From NCBI RefSeq assembly GCF_024398015.1, contig NZ_CP073747.1:2663001-2727000 (forward strand): a stretch of 64,000 bases of DNA, in the 5' to 3' direction. The notes under the pieces are model-generated. The model did no database searches, was not told the origin of the DNA, and worked only from the letters and a program-made list of their open reading frames with translations. This document shows, in pieces, positions 43,118 to 51,664 of the stretch (the stretch's first letter is position 1; every line of letters starts with the position of its first letter). The DNA is from Kordiimonas sp. SCSIO 12610 (GTDB lineage: Bacteria > Pseudomonadota > Alphaproteobacteria > Sphingomonadales > Kordiimonadaceae). A program made the translations under genes and the position numbers.

Positions 43118-43984
43118 ATGATCCAACCTGCAGTGACAGCTTTCTTCGATGAGCCAACCAACACGGTCAGCTACGTCGTAGCAGACCCCGCAACAGGCAA
43201 GTGTGCAATCATTGACTCTCTCCTCGATTTTGATCAGGCGTCCGGACGGACAAGCACCGCGTCTGCTGATCAGATCATTAAACATGTTGTCGCTCAAAAT
43301 CTGTCCATGGAGTGGATCATTGACACCCATGTTCATGCCGATCATTTGACTGCCGCCCCCTATTTGAAAAGGATGCTTGGTGGTCGCACCGGCATTGGAG
43401 ATCAAATCTCGACAGTCCAACGAGTTTTTAAGACAATTTTCAACGAAGATCGGTCGTTCCATACAGATGGCAGTCAGTTTGATCACTTGTTCAAGGATGG
43501 CGAGATCTATTCTGTTGGATCGATTGAGGCAAAAGCCATCCATACACCAGGTCATACGCCTGCCTGCATGAGCCATTTAATCGGTGATGCATTATTTGTG
43601 GGTGACACTCTGTTTATGCCTGACTTTGGGACAGCACGCTGTGATTTTCCGGGAGGCGATGCAGGCACGCTTTACGATTCCATTCAAATCCTGCTTGAGC
43701 TTCCGGATGATACGCGCATGTTCCTTTGTCACGACTATAAAGCGCCAGGGCGTGACGATTATGTCTGGGAGACGACGGTTGGTGAAGAAAAGCGATCAAA
43801 CGTTCATGTGGGTGCAGGCAAATCTCGCGATGAATTTATTCAAATGCGGGAAGCCCGCGATGCGACGCTCGCCATGCCACAGCTTATTCTACCGTCTGTT
43901 CAGATCAATATGCGAGCTGGTGACATGCCGCCTCCGGAAGACAACGGCCAGCGCTATATGAAGTTACCGATAAACGCGCTTTAG
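43118..43984 (+). CDS. Metallo-beta-lactamase-fold persulfide dioxygenase (ETHE1/Blh-like)
   Basis: The 288-aa enzyme has the MBL fold with the metal motif THVHADHLTAA (H71, H73, D75, H76), then HTPGHTPACMSHL, GDTLFMPDFGTARCDFPGG and LCHDYKAPGRD. ETHE1-type enzymes use non-haem iron to oxidise glutathione persulfide to sulfite. The TARCDFPGG segment is typical of this group rather than of glyoxalase II. In many alphaproteobacteria the orthologous Blh carries an N-terminal DUF442 domain; here that domain is fused to the next gene instead. It is 17 bp after the repressor and 10 bp before the SQR fusion. Confidence 0.9.
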   Translation: MIQPAVTAFFDEPTNTVSYVVADPATGKCAIIDSLLDFDQASGRTSTASADQIIKHVVAQNLSMEWIIDTHVHADHLTAAPYLKRMLGGRTGIGDQISTVQRVFKTIFNEDRSFHTDGSQFDHLFKDGEIYSVGSIEAKAIHTPGHTPACMSHLIGDALFVGDTLFMPDFGTARCDFPGGDAGTLYDSIQILLELPDDTRMFLCHDYKAPGRDDYVWETTVGEEKRSNVHVGAGKSRDEFIQMREARDATLAMPQLILPSVQINMRAGDMPPPEDNGQRYMKLPINAL

Positions 43985-43994
43985 GAGAGTAAGG

Positions 43995-45728
43995 ATGGAC
44001 ATTAAAACGATTGCTCCGGATTTTTCTGTTACCGAACAAATTCAGCCTCAGGATGTGAGTATTATTGCATCCCAGGGATTTCGATCGATCATAATCAATC
44101 GACCGGATAATGAATCCAGTGACCAGCCCGAGTATCAAGCTTTCGAAAACTCATGCTCAGCAGCCGGTGTCAATCTCCGTTTTATTCCGGTTGTTCCCGG
44201 TAAAATAACCGACGAAGATGTGGAAAGATTTCGCATGGCGCTTCAAGAGCTGCCTGCGCCGACGCTCGCTTTTTGTCGGACAGGAACACGATCGATGACG
44301 CTATGGGCACTCGCTCAATCTGGCCACCTCTCCACTGATGCAATTTTAAAAGCTGCTAGTGGCGCAGGCTATGATTTATCGGCTCTACGTTCTAAGCTTG
44401 AATCAAAAGAACACCACAATAGACCGATAGTACCAACATTTGAGCATCATGATATTCTTATCATTGGTGGGGGTGCAGGCGGTGTCGCTACAGCGTCTAG
44501 TATAGTGAAACGGCGACCAGGGTCTGATATTGCGATTGTTGAGCCCAAGAACGAGCATTATTATCAACCTGGTTGGACATTAGTTGGGGGCGGTGTGTTT
44601 GATCGAGAACAGACAGAGCGACCAATGGCTTCAGTGATACCAAGTGGAGTGACCTGGATAAGGTCTGCCTGTGCTGAATTTGAACCAGATCGCAATCAAA
44701 TTGTTCTCGAAGATGGTCGGCGCATTTCTTATCAAGTTCTTGTAGTCTCTCCCGGTTTGAAACTCAATTGGGAAGGAATCGAAGGTCTAAAAGATACGCT
44801 TGGCCAAAATGGTGTAACATCAAACTACCTCTTTGACATGGCACCATACACTTGGGATTTGATATCTGCCTTCAAAGGGGGGCGAGCTTTATTCACTCAA
44901 CCCGCCATGCCAATTAAGTGCGCGGGCGCCCCTCAAAAAGCTATGTATCTTGCGTGCGATCACTGGAAGCGGCACGGAGTACTCGGTAATGTCAATGTGA
45001 AGTTCCACAATGCAGGCGGCGTGCTTTTTGGCGTTAAGGACTATGTCCCCTCTCTTATGAAATACGTCGACATGTACGGGATTGACCTATGTTTCAATGA
45101 AAACCTAATTGCCGTTGATGGGCAGACAAAAGAAGCGACGTTTGAAGTCACAGATGCAGCGGGCGAGATAAGCAAAATTAAACGCGGTTTTGATATGCTG
45201 CACGTCACGCCGCCGCAGGTGCCGCTCGGTTTCATTCAAAACTCGCCACTTGCTAATGAAGCAGGATGGATTGATGTTGATGGCGAAACACTGCAGCATA
45301 CAAAGTATGGCAATATATTCGGTTTGGGTGATGGCGGGTCCACTCCAAATGCTAAGACCGCAGCAGCTGTGCGCAAACAAGCACCTGTGGTGGCACACAA
45401 TGCACTAGCCGTTCTTCGGGGCAAAACGCCGACAGCTGTCTATAATGGGTATGGTTCCTGCCCACTCACTGTAGAGCGGGGTAAAATTATCCTCGCGGAA
45501 TTTGCCTACGGAGGAAAACTTGATCCATCGGTTCCCACATGGATGCTAGATGGAACAAAACCGACACGTCGAGCCTGGTTTTTGAAGGAAAAAATGTTAC
45601 CCAATATCTATTTTGACATGATGCTAAAAGGAACAGAAACACTAGCAAAACCAAAAATCCTGCCGCATCGACCGGTTGCACATCAAGCGCATGATGCTTT
45701 TAGAGATCAAATAGATAATAGACCTTAG
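43995..45728 (+). CDS. DUF442-sulfide:quinone oxidoreductase fusion (type II SQR)
   Basis: The 577-aa protein joins two activities. Residues about 1-115 are a DUF442 (Blh N-terminal, phosphatase/rhodanese-like) domain with the active-site-type loop AFCRTGTRSMTLWAL. Residues about 150-577 are a type II SQR with the FAD-binding DILIIGGGAGGVATASSIV, the redox Cys segments MPIKCAGAPQKAMYL and GYGSCPLTVERGK, and IFGLGDGGSTPNAKT. SQR oxidises sulfide and reduces ubiquinone, passing sulfur to an acceptor as persulfide. The fused domain could relay that sulfur to glutathione or to the dioxygenase. AGGAGAGTAAGG supports the start. Confidence 0.9.
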   Translation: MDIKTIAPDFSVTEQIQPQDVSIIASQGFRSIIINRPDNESSDQPEYQAFENSCSAAGVNLRFIPVVPGKITDEDVERFRMALQELPAPTLAFCRTGTRSMTLWALAQSGHLSTDAILKAASGAGYDLSALRSKLESKEHHNRPIVPTFEHHDILIIGGGAGGVATASSIVKRRPGSDIAIVEPKNEHYYQPGWTLVGGGVFDREQTERPMASVIPSGVTWIRSACAEFEPDRNQIVLEDGRRISYQVLVVSPGLKLNWEGIEGLKDTLGQNGVTSNYLFDMAPYTWDLISAFKGGRALFTQPAMPIKCAGAPQKAMYLACDHWKRHGVLGNVNVKFHNAGGVLFGVKDYVPSLMKYVDMYGIDLCFNENLIAVDGQTKEATFEVTDAAGEISKIKRGFDMLHVTPPQVPLGFIQNSPLANEAGWIDVDGETLQHTKYGNIFGLGDGGSTPNAKTAAAVRKQAPVVAHNALAVLRGKTPTAVYNGYGSCPLTVERGKIILAEFAYGGKLDPSVPTWMLDGTKPTRRAWFLKEKMLPNIYFDMMLKGTETLAKPKILPHRPVAHQAHDAFRDQIDNRP

Positions 45729-45737
45729 CTTCCCCGA

Positions 45738-45788
45738 AGCCGGTGATTAACGATTTTCTGCCCCCCATTAAAATGTTGATCACCGGCT
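45738..45788 (+). terminator. Long-stem hairpin between the SQR fusion and SulP genes
   Basis: Arms AGCCGGTGAT and ATCACCGGCT pair perfectly across 31 bases, and an inner ATTTT/AAAAT pair extends the stem. It starts 9 bp after the SQR stop and ends 23 bp before sulP. No T tract follows, so it may be an attenuator or processing site and not a full terminator. Confidence 0.5.
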
Positions 45789-45811
45789 GAATAAAAAGTT
45801 GGTAAAGAAAC

Positions 45812-47587
45812 ATGCTTGAGAAAGTAGCTAAATATTTGCCCATTTTAAACTGGATCAAAGCCTATAATAGTGAAACGCTGGCTAGCGATTTGGTTGCGTC
45901 CGTCATTGTAACTATCATGTTAATCCCGCAGTCGCTTGCTTACGCACTTCTTGCTGGGTTGCCGCCACAGATCGGCCTGTACGCATCCATTCTTCCTCTT
46001 GTTGTTTATGCCCTGTTTGGAACGAGCCGGAGTCTGGCGGTTGGCCCTGTCGCTATCTTATCGCTTATGACAGCCGCTGCAGCAGGGAAGATTGCAGCAA
46101 CTGGCACAGTCGAATATATAGAAGCTGCTGTTATTTTAGCATTTTTATCTGGTCTTATCCTCCTCATTCTGGGAATGCTTCGAATGGGGTTTCTCGCAAA
46201 TTTTTTGAGCCATCCGGTTGTGTCAGGATTCATTACCGCGTCAGGAATTCTGATTGCCGCCTCGCAGTTGAAACATATTCTCGGGATTAGAACAGAAGGC
46301 CATACCCTCATTGAAATCATTGTGTCGCTTGGCGAGAAAATAGACCAGGTTAACGTGCCTACATTTGCAATCGGTATCAGTTCTTTATTGCTTCTCTTCT
46401 TTATCCGCAGCCATTTAAAGTCGCTTTTAGTCGCCCTTGGCCTTCCAGATAAGGTTGCAGTCATTATATCCCGAGCAGGTCCCGTTTTCGCTGTTGTCGC
46501 CAGCATCTTCGCCGTTTCAGCTTTCTCACTGAACGATGTCGGGGTCAGCATTCTCGGTGACATACCGCGTGATTTACCGGAAATTGGTTTACCAGCTTTT
46601 GATCAGGATATCTGGTTACAGCTCGTAGGGTCTGCCGGGCTCATTAGCCTAATCGGCTTTGTTGAATCCGTATCGGTTGGCCAAACGCTCGCCGCGAAGA
46701 GGCGCCAACGAATTGACCCAAATCAGGAATTAATCGGCCTTGGCGTTGCAAACCTGGCTGCGGGAATATCTGCTGGATATCCTGTAACGGGAGGACTTGC
46801 ACGATCTGCTGTCAATTTTGATGCTGGCGCTGAAACTCCAGCAGCGGGCGCTTTTACAGCAATTGGTATTGCTGTCGCTACCATATTCCTGACACCTTTC
46901 CTGTATTTTCTGCCGCAAGCGGTGCTCGCCGCAACCATTATTGTTGCAGTGCTTTCGCTTGTCGATCTGCACGCCATCAAGAATGTATGGGCTTATTCAA
47001 AGCATGACTTCACTGCGATGATCGCAACAATCATTGTCACTTTGGTGTTTGGTGTCGAACTTGGAATCACGGCAGGAGTGATGCTATCGCTTGTTCTCCA
47101 TCTCTATAACACAAGCAGGCCGCACTTTGCCATTGTGGGACGGGTGCCGGGGACACAACATTTTCGCAATATACATCGCCATCAGGTGATTACTTCGGAC
47201 AGAGTTTCAACAATTCGTGTCGATGAAAGTCTCTATTTTGCGAACGCTCGGTTTCTTGAGGAGACGATTTACAATCTTGTCGCTGAAATGAGTGCAATTG
47301 AACATCTGGTCCTGATGTGCCCGGCTGTCAATCATATTGATGCGAGTGCACTAGAAAGCCTGGAGCATATAAACCACGTGCTACGGGACGCCGGGATATC
47401 CTTGCATCTCTCCGAAGTGAAGGGGCCTGTGATGGATAAGCTTGAGGGTACCAGCTTCCTGAAGGGTCTGACCGGCAAAATCTATCTTCATCAATATGAA
47501 GCGATTGGTGATTTGGACCGAAATTGTATCGATAGACCTTTGGAATCGGCGAGGATGGAACCAAGTCCTTTTCATCATTCCTGTTGA
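45812..47587 (+). CDS. SulP-family sulfate/anion transporter with STAS domain
   Basis: The 591-aa inner-membrane protein has the SulP N-terminal region (ASVIVTIMLIPQSLAYALLA, GLPPQIGLYASILPLVVYAL), about 12-14 helices, and a cytoplasmic STAS domain from about residue 445 (VSTIRVDESLYFANARFLEE, MCPAVNHIDASALESLEHIN). SulP proteins carry sulfate, bicarbonate or other anions. Such genes recur in bigR-type sulfide operons, where they are proposed to move sulfite or sulfate formed by the dioxygenase. Direction of transport is unknown. A hairpin precedes it, so its expression may be lower than that of the SQR gene. Confidence 0.9.
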   Translation: MLEKVAKYLPILNWIKAYNSETLASDLVASVIVTIMLIPQSLAYALLAGLPPQIGLYASILPLVVYALFGTSRSLAVGPVAILSLMTAAAAGKIAATGTVEYIEAAVILAFLSGLILLILGMLRMGFLANFLSHPVVSGFITASGILIAASQLKHILGIRTEGHTLIEIIVSLGEKIDQVNVPTFAIGISSLLLLFFIRSHLKSLLVALGLPDKVAVIISRAGPVFAVVASIFAVSAFSLNDVGVSILGDIPRDLPEIGLPAFDQDIWLQLVGSAGLISLIGFVESVSVGQTLAAKRRQRIDPNQELIGLGVANLAAGISAGYPVTGGLARSAVNFDAGAETPAAGAFTAIGIAVATIFLTPFLYFLPQAVLAATIIVAVLSLVDLHAIKNVWAYSKHDFTAMIATIIVTLVFGVELGITAGVMLSLVLHLYNTSRPHFAIVGRVPGTQHFRNIHRHQVITSDRVSTIRVDESLYFANARFLEETIYNLVAEMSAIEHLVLMCPAVNHIDASALESLEHINHVLRDAGISLHLSEVKGPVMDKLEGTSFLKGLTGKIYLHQYEAIGDLDRNCIDRPLESARMEPSPFHHSC

Positions 47588-47673
47588 AGAGAGGACTGCG
47601 GCCTGTTGTCCGAGAGCTGATGACGGAATGACGCTAGAGGCTTACAATTGCCTTAAACGAGTAGGAAAAAGTC

Positions 47674-49083
47674 GTGTTTGATTTATTTGATGCTGGTCAA
47701 CTTGCCCGAATGCAGTTTGCATTTACGGTATCTTTTCATATCATTTTTCCGGCCTTTTCAATCGGGCTTGCAAGCTATCTAATGGTTCTTGAGGGCTTGT
47801 GGTTGAAGACCGGTGACAATGCCTATCTAAAGCTTTTCAAATACTGGTTGAAGATATTTGCTGTTGCCTTCGGGATGGGTATCGTCTCAGGCATAGTCAT
47901 GTCCTATCAGTTTGGCACCAATTGGAGTGTGTTTTCCGACAAGGCGGGGCCTGTGATCGGCCCTTTGATGGCATATGAGGTGCTCACCGCCTTCTTCCTG
48001 GAAGCTGGTTTCCTGGGTGTCATGCTTTTCGGGATGGGCCGTGTTTCTAAATCTCTCCATTTTACTGCGACTTGTATGGTCGCTTTCGGAACACTTCTTT
48101 CTGCTACTTGGATATTATCGGTAAATTCATGGATGCAAACACCCGCGGGCTTCAGCATCAACGATGTTGGGCAGTTTATTCCAGAGGACTGGTTCGCAAT
48201 TATCTTCAATCCGTCCTTTACTATCCGACTTGTCCATATGGTGCTCGCAGCCTATCTAACTACAGCGTTCGTTGTCGGTGCGGTAGGCGCTTTTCATCTT
48301 CTCAGGAACAAAGCGAATAAAGAAGCGCGGATTATGTTTTCGATGGCTATGTGGATGGCCATTATAGTAGCTCCAATTCAAATCTTCGCTGGTGATTTGC
48401 ACGGCCTCAACACGCTTGAGCATCAACCTATTAAGGTTGCTGCTATGGAAGGGCATTGGGAACGACAACGGGGTGCTCCTCTGATCTTGTTCGCTCTGCC
48501 GGATGAAGAGCAAGAAGAAAATCATTTTGAAATCGCAATTCCAGGACTCTCAGCGCTTATCCTGACGCATGAATGGGATGGTGAGACGCCAGGGCTGAAA
48601 GATGTTAGAAAAGAAGATCGTCCACCAGTTGCCATTGTCTTCTGGAGTTTCCGGATCATGATTGCAATCGGAACTGCCATGCTTCTGATTGGTATCATTA
48701 GTGGGCTTCTCCGATTTCGAGGAAGGCTCTATGACGTACCAAACTTTTTGCGCGCAGCTTGCTTGATGGGACCATCCGGTTTTGTGGCGGTTTTAGCCGG
48801 ATGGATAACGACTGAGGTTGGGCGACAACCCTATACAGTTTATGGATATTTGCGTACTTCCCAATCACTCGCGCAGATCGACGCGCCAGCGGTAGCATCA
48901 TCACTAATTGCATTTATCATCGTCTATTTCACGCTCTTTGGTGCAGGCACCTATTATATTTTAAAAATGATGTCCCGGTCACCCAATGAATCATCCTCGA
49001 AACCAGGTGATAGAAACCCGAAGGCGCATACTCACGAGCCACCGTGGGTCGTTAATAAAACAGCCAAGGCAGTTGAGGAGTGA
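47674..49083 (+). CDS. cydA: Cytochrome bd-type ubiquinol oxidase subunit I
   Basis: Subunit I carries the haems and quinol site of a bd oxidase that reduces oxygen to water. The 469-aa product starts with GTG (FDLFDAGQLARMQFAF), with AGGA upstream. The haem ligand His is in TVSFHIIFPAFSIG (about H22), followed by the conserved GMGIVSGIVMSYQFGTNW. The short quinol loop and length are typical of the cyanide-insensitive (CIO) group. Because bd oxidases resist sulfide inhibition, its place directly after the SQR-SulP genes suggests it reoxidises quinol made during sulfide oxidation. Confidence 0.93.
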   Translation: MFDLFDAGQLARMQFAFTVSFHIIFPAFSIGLASYLMVLEGLWLKTGDNAYLKLFKYWLKIFAVAFGMGIVSGIVMSYQFGTNWSVFSDKAGPVIGPLMAYEVLTAFFLEAGFLGVMLFGMGRVSKSLHFTATCMVAFGTLLSATWILSVNSWMQTPAGFSINDVGQFIPEDWFAIIFNPSFTIRLVHMVLAAYLTTAFVVGAVGAFHLLRNKANKEARIMFSMAMWMAIIVAPIQIFAGDLHGLNTLEHQPIKVAAMEGHWERQRGAPLILFALPDEEQEENHFEIAIPGLSALILTHEWDGETPGLKDVRKEDRPPVAIVFWSFRIMIAIGTAMLLIGIISGLLRFRGRLYDVPNFLRAACLMGPSGFVAVLAGWITTEVGRQPYTVYGYLRTSQSLAQIDAPAVASSLIAFIIVYFTLFGAGTYYILKMMSRSPNESSSKPGDRNPKAHTHEPPWVVNKTAKAVEE

Positions 49084-49088
49084 ATGAT

Positions 49089-50090
49089 ATGTTTGATTTA
49101 CCGACTATTTGGGCAGGGCTCTTGGCAATTGCGATATTCACTTATGTGATCCTCGATGGCTTTGATCTTGGTATAGGTATTCTGTTTCCATTTCTTGAGA
49201 GTGAAGAGCAACGCGGTGCCTCTATGAACACTGTAGCACCTGTTTGGGATGGTAACGAGACCTGGCTCGTTCTGGGTGGTGGAGGCCTGTTTGCCGCGTT
49301 CCCGCTTGCGTATGCGGTAATAATGCCTGCGCTTTATACACCAATTACTATTATGCTCCTTGCTCTTGTATTTCGTGGGGTCGCCTTCGAGTTTCGTTGG
49401 CGTGATAAAAGCCATGAGAAGCTTTGGGATCGCTCGTTTCACTTCGGATCGATATTCGCGACTTTTTGCCAGGGCATTGTGCTTGGCGCCTTTGTACAAG
49501 GTATAGAAGTTGAAGGCCGAGCCTATGCTGGCGGCTGGTGGGATTGGCTTACACCTTTCACAATAATATGTGGCTTCGCTTTGACCACGGGTTACGCTCT
49601 CTTGGGTGCTACATGGCTTATTATGAAGACCGAAGGTAGTTTGCGAGAGCGCGTATATGTGCTTGCCCGATATACTAGCATAGGTACACTCTTCTTTATT
49701 GGAGTTGTTAGTATTTGGACCCCGTTCCTTTCGCCAGAGATCGCGGAACGTTGGTTCTCAACGCCCCAGATTATCTTTGTTCTTCCAGTGCCCACCCTCA
49801 CTATTGTCCTTGCGGCTGTCATGATGTGGGCGCTGATTAGGAAAAAGGACCGCATTCCTTTCGCAGCTGCAATCGGCTTGTTCGGTCTTTGCTTCGCGGG
49901 CCTGGGGATTGGCATAACGCCATACATCGTGCCGCGCGCGATAACGATCAGTGAGGCTGCAGCACCTGATGTCAGTTTGCAGTTTATGCTTATTGGCGCC
50001 CTCATTCTTCTACCCATTATTCTCGCGTACACGGCTTATTCGTATTGGATCTTCCGCGGGAAGATTGACCCTGATGCGGGGTATCATTAA
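49089..50090 (+). CDS. cydB: Cytochrome bd-type ubiquinol oxidase subunit II
   Basis: The 333-aa membrane partner of CydA has the family start MFDLPTIWAGLLAIAIFTYV and conserved ILDGFDLGIGILFPF, TVAPVWDGNETWLVLGGGGL and GVAFEFRWR segments. ATG 49089 is chosen over GTG 49080, which would overlap cydA, because GAGGAGTG lies just before it and family proteins begin at this Met. It starts 5 bp after the cydA stop. A very small DUF2474 gene follows within 24 bp. Confidence 0.93.
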   Translation: MFDLPTIWAGLLAIAIFTYVILDGFDLGIGILFPFLESEEQRGASMNTVAPVWDGNETWLVLGGGGLFAAFPLAYAVIMPALYTPITIMLLALVFRGVAFEFRWRDKSHEKLWDRSFHFGSIFATFCQGIVLGAFVQGIEVEGRAYAGGWWDWLTPFTIICGFALTTGYALLGATWLIMKTEGSLRERVYVLARYTSIGTLFFIGVVSIWTPFLSPEIAERWFSTPQIIFVLPVPTLTIVLAAVMMWALIRKKDRIPFAAAIGLFGLCFAGLGIGITPYIVPRAITISEAAAPDVSLQFMLIGALILLPIILAYTAYSYWIFRGKIDPDAGYH

Positions 50091-50113
50091 TGCGAAAAAA
50101 TTTGTGAACACCA

Positions 50114-50221
50114 GTGGATAAGACAGGTCCCAAAGAGATTTTATGGTTTATCACTCTGTGGCTAATGGGTGTGACCGCAGTAGTATTCATAGGTTCATTG
50201 ATTAAATATATATTATCCTAA
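50114..50221 (+). CDS. DUF2474/CydX-like small subunit of the bd oxidase
   Basis: This 35-residue protein, starting GTG (DKTGPKEILWFITLWLMGVT), is a single membrane helix with a short charged N-terminus and an IKYILS end. It fits the DUF2474 family, found right after CIO-type cydAB genes and thought to act like CydX, stabilising the oxidase. An in-frame stop at 50105-50107 fixes the start region. It is too short for ordinary gene callers. The gene lies 23 bp after cydB. The assignment rests on position, length and the WxxxLW membrane pattern. Confidence 0.65.
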   Translation: MDKTGPKEILWFITLWLMGVTAVVFIGSLIKYILS

Positions 50222-50284
50222 AAAATTATACATATAATAAAAATCGATTACATTATAAGTATAAATGAATTTCATATCTTATTT

Positions 50285-50330
50285 AATATTAATTAATATT
50301 TCAAAGAAGATATTATTTAAATAAATAATA
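50285..50330. promoter_or_regulatory. Two palindromes upstream of the second peroxiredoxin gene
   Basis: AATATTAATTAATATT (50285-50300) is a perfect 16-bp palindrome. Arms TATTATTTA (50311-50319) and TAAATAATA (50322-50330) form a second one. They sit 39-85 bp before the peroxiredoxin start and could bind the ArsR-type SqrR-like protein, whose relatives bind AT-rich palindromes. The surrounding DNA is very AT-rich, which raises the chance of coincidence. Confidence 0.4.
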
Positions 50331-50368
50331 CTTCAATGTAAATATTGTAATTAGAAAGAGATGAAACT

Positions 50369-50998
50369 ATGACTTTACGAATTGGAGACATTGCTCCAGA
50401 TTTCGCTGTTACCACCACCAAAGGTGAGATTGCATTACATGATTGGTCGAAGGGTAGCTGGGTATTTTTCTTCTCCCATCCAGCGGATTTCACACCGGTT
50501 TGTACAACGGAAATGGGTCGCACAGCACAGCTCGCCGATCAGTTTTCTGCTCGAAATACGAAACCGTTAGGTCTTTCAACAGACAGTGTGGCTGAACATT
50601 TGAAATGGATTGAGGATGTGAATCATACTCAGGATACGGCCCTCAATTTCCCAATTGTAGCTGACCCGGACTGTGAGATTGCCCAGCTTTATGATATGAT
50701 TCATCCGAATGAGAGCAACACGGCGGCAGTACGTTCGGTCTTCATAATCGATCCAGAAAATCGAATTCGGCTGATTATGACTTACCCGATGTCTGTTGGG
50801 CGCAATTTTGACGAAATCCTTAGGGTAATCGATGCTCTTCAAACAGGTGACGCGCATAAAATTGCTACTCCCGCTGATTGGACACCTGGTAAAAAGGTGA
50901 TCATACCGCCATCAATTTCGAGCGAAGATGCAAAAGAGCAATTTCCTCAAGGCTTTGAGGAAATCAGGCCTTATTTGCGCTATACAGAGGTTGCTTAG
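50369..50998 (+). CDS. 1-Cys peroxiredoxin (Prx6-like), second copy
   Basis: The 209-aa thiol peroxidase has the peroxidatic Cys in SHPADFTPVCTTEMGRTAQL and the Prx6-type C-terminal arm (IATPADWTPGKKVIIPPS). It is closely similar to the protein at 42031, but the N-terminus and C-terminal tail differ. It is separated from the cyd genes by about 150 bp of AT-rich DNA with two palindromes, so it has its own promoter. A terminator hairpin follows it. Its role in the sulfide cluster may be removal of peroxide or persulfide stress. Confidence 0.93.
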   Translation: MTLRIGDIAPDFAVTTTKGEIALHDWSKGSWVFFFSHPADFTPVCTTEMGRTAQLADQFSARNTKPLGLSTDSVAEHLKWIEDVNHTQDTALNFPIVADPDCEIAQLYDMIHPNESNTAAVRSVFIIDPENRIRLIMTYPMSVGRNFDEILRVIDALQTGDAHKIATPADWTPGKKVIIPPSISSEDAKEQFPQGFEEIRPYLRYTEVA

Positions 50999-51020
50999 TA
51001 CGTTCTGTTAAGCAGATACT

Positions 51021-51049
51021 ATCTCATGCCAATTAAGTTGGCGTGAGAT
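51021..51049. terminator. Bidirectional terminator hairpin
   Basis: Twelve-base arms ATCTCATGCCAA and TTGGCGTGAGAT pair with one G-T wobble around TTAAG. The hairpin lies between the convergent peroxiredoxin (stop 50998) and the DUF442-like gene (end 51061), so it can end both transcripts. Confidence 0.75.
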
Positions 51050-51060
51050 GTCAATTAGGC

Positions 51061-51648
51061 CTATTTTATGTCTTGACGCATTAACTCGCGCACTTGTAGC
51101 TCCTTCGACTTAAGGCCAACAGCGCGTCCCTCTTCAATTGCTATACTCGCCGGCACACCATCTTTAAAACGCTTGAGTGCCCATACAGCACCCGCTCGGT
51201 TTGCTGAGGCACAGTGTAACAAGATGGGATAATTTGATTTGTCCGCTAAAAGCCTCGAGACTTCGTCAACTTGTTTCCAGACCGATCCATCTCCCGCAAG
51301 CGGTATGTTTTTGTATAAAATATTCAAACGCGATGCTGTTTGCATTTCCTCAAACACGCCATCTTCTTCTGGTCGGCGAAGGTCAATGATTAGCGTGAAC
51401 CCGAGCCGCTTAGCTTCTTCCACACCAGCGACAGTTAATTTGCCACCCATTCCCAGATACGGGGCCGCTCGTGTATAATTGTTTATGTCTGGTGATACCG
51501 CACCACCAAATGGGGCTTCATTTATACCTTCATGAAGGCCATAAACGGATGCCTTCGCATCTTGACTATTGTGCGCGCCAAACGCTCCAGCCGTCAAAGC
51601 AAGTAGCATCAGCATGAGTAGCGCGTGGACTTTATAGATTGTCGACAT
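51061..51648 (-). CDS. Secreted DUF442/dual-specificity-phosphatase-like protein
   Basis: The 195-aa protein starts at ATG 51648 (AGGTTTT upstream), giving a signal peptide (MSTIYKVHALLMLMLLALTA) and a mature domain related to DUF442. The domain includes LTVAGVEEAKRLGFTLIIDL, RRPEEDG and the active-site loop PILLHCASANRAGAVWAL with Cys and Arg. It may be a periplasmic sulfur transferase or phosphatase. A cytoplasmic relative is the N-terminal domain of the SQR fusion at 43995. It starts 16 bp after the outer-membrane gene on the same strand and is likely co-transcribed with it and the YeeE/YedE genes. Confidence 0.78.
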   Translation of the reverse strand: MSTIYKVHALLMLMLLALTAGAFGAHNSQDAKASVYGLHEGINEAPFGGAVSPDINNYTRAAPYLGMGGKLTVAGVEEAKRLGFTLIIDLRRPEEDGVFEEMQTASRLNILYKNIPLAGDGSVWKQVDEVSRLLADKSNYPILLHCASANRAGAVWALKRFKDGVPASIAIEEGRAVGLKSKELQVRELMRQDIK

Positions 51649-51664
51649 CGAATAAAACCTTTCT

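Noticed and set aside
46006-46563. 185-codon open frame antisense to the SulP gene
   Set aside because: It is fully covered by the clearly conserved SulP protein on the other strand, and its composition (many Arg, Pro, Thr, Ser) is that of a reverse-frame artefact.
49592-50032. Open frame antisense to cydB (146 codons)
   Set aside because: It is a mirror of conserved membrane helices of CydB and has no protein-like features.
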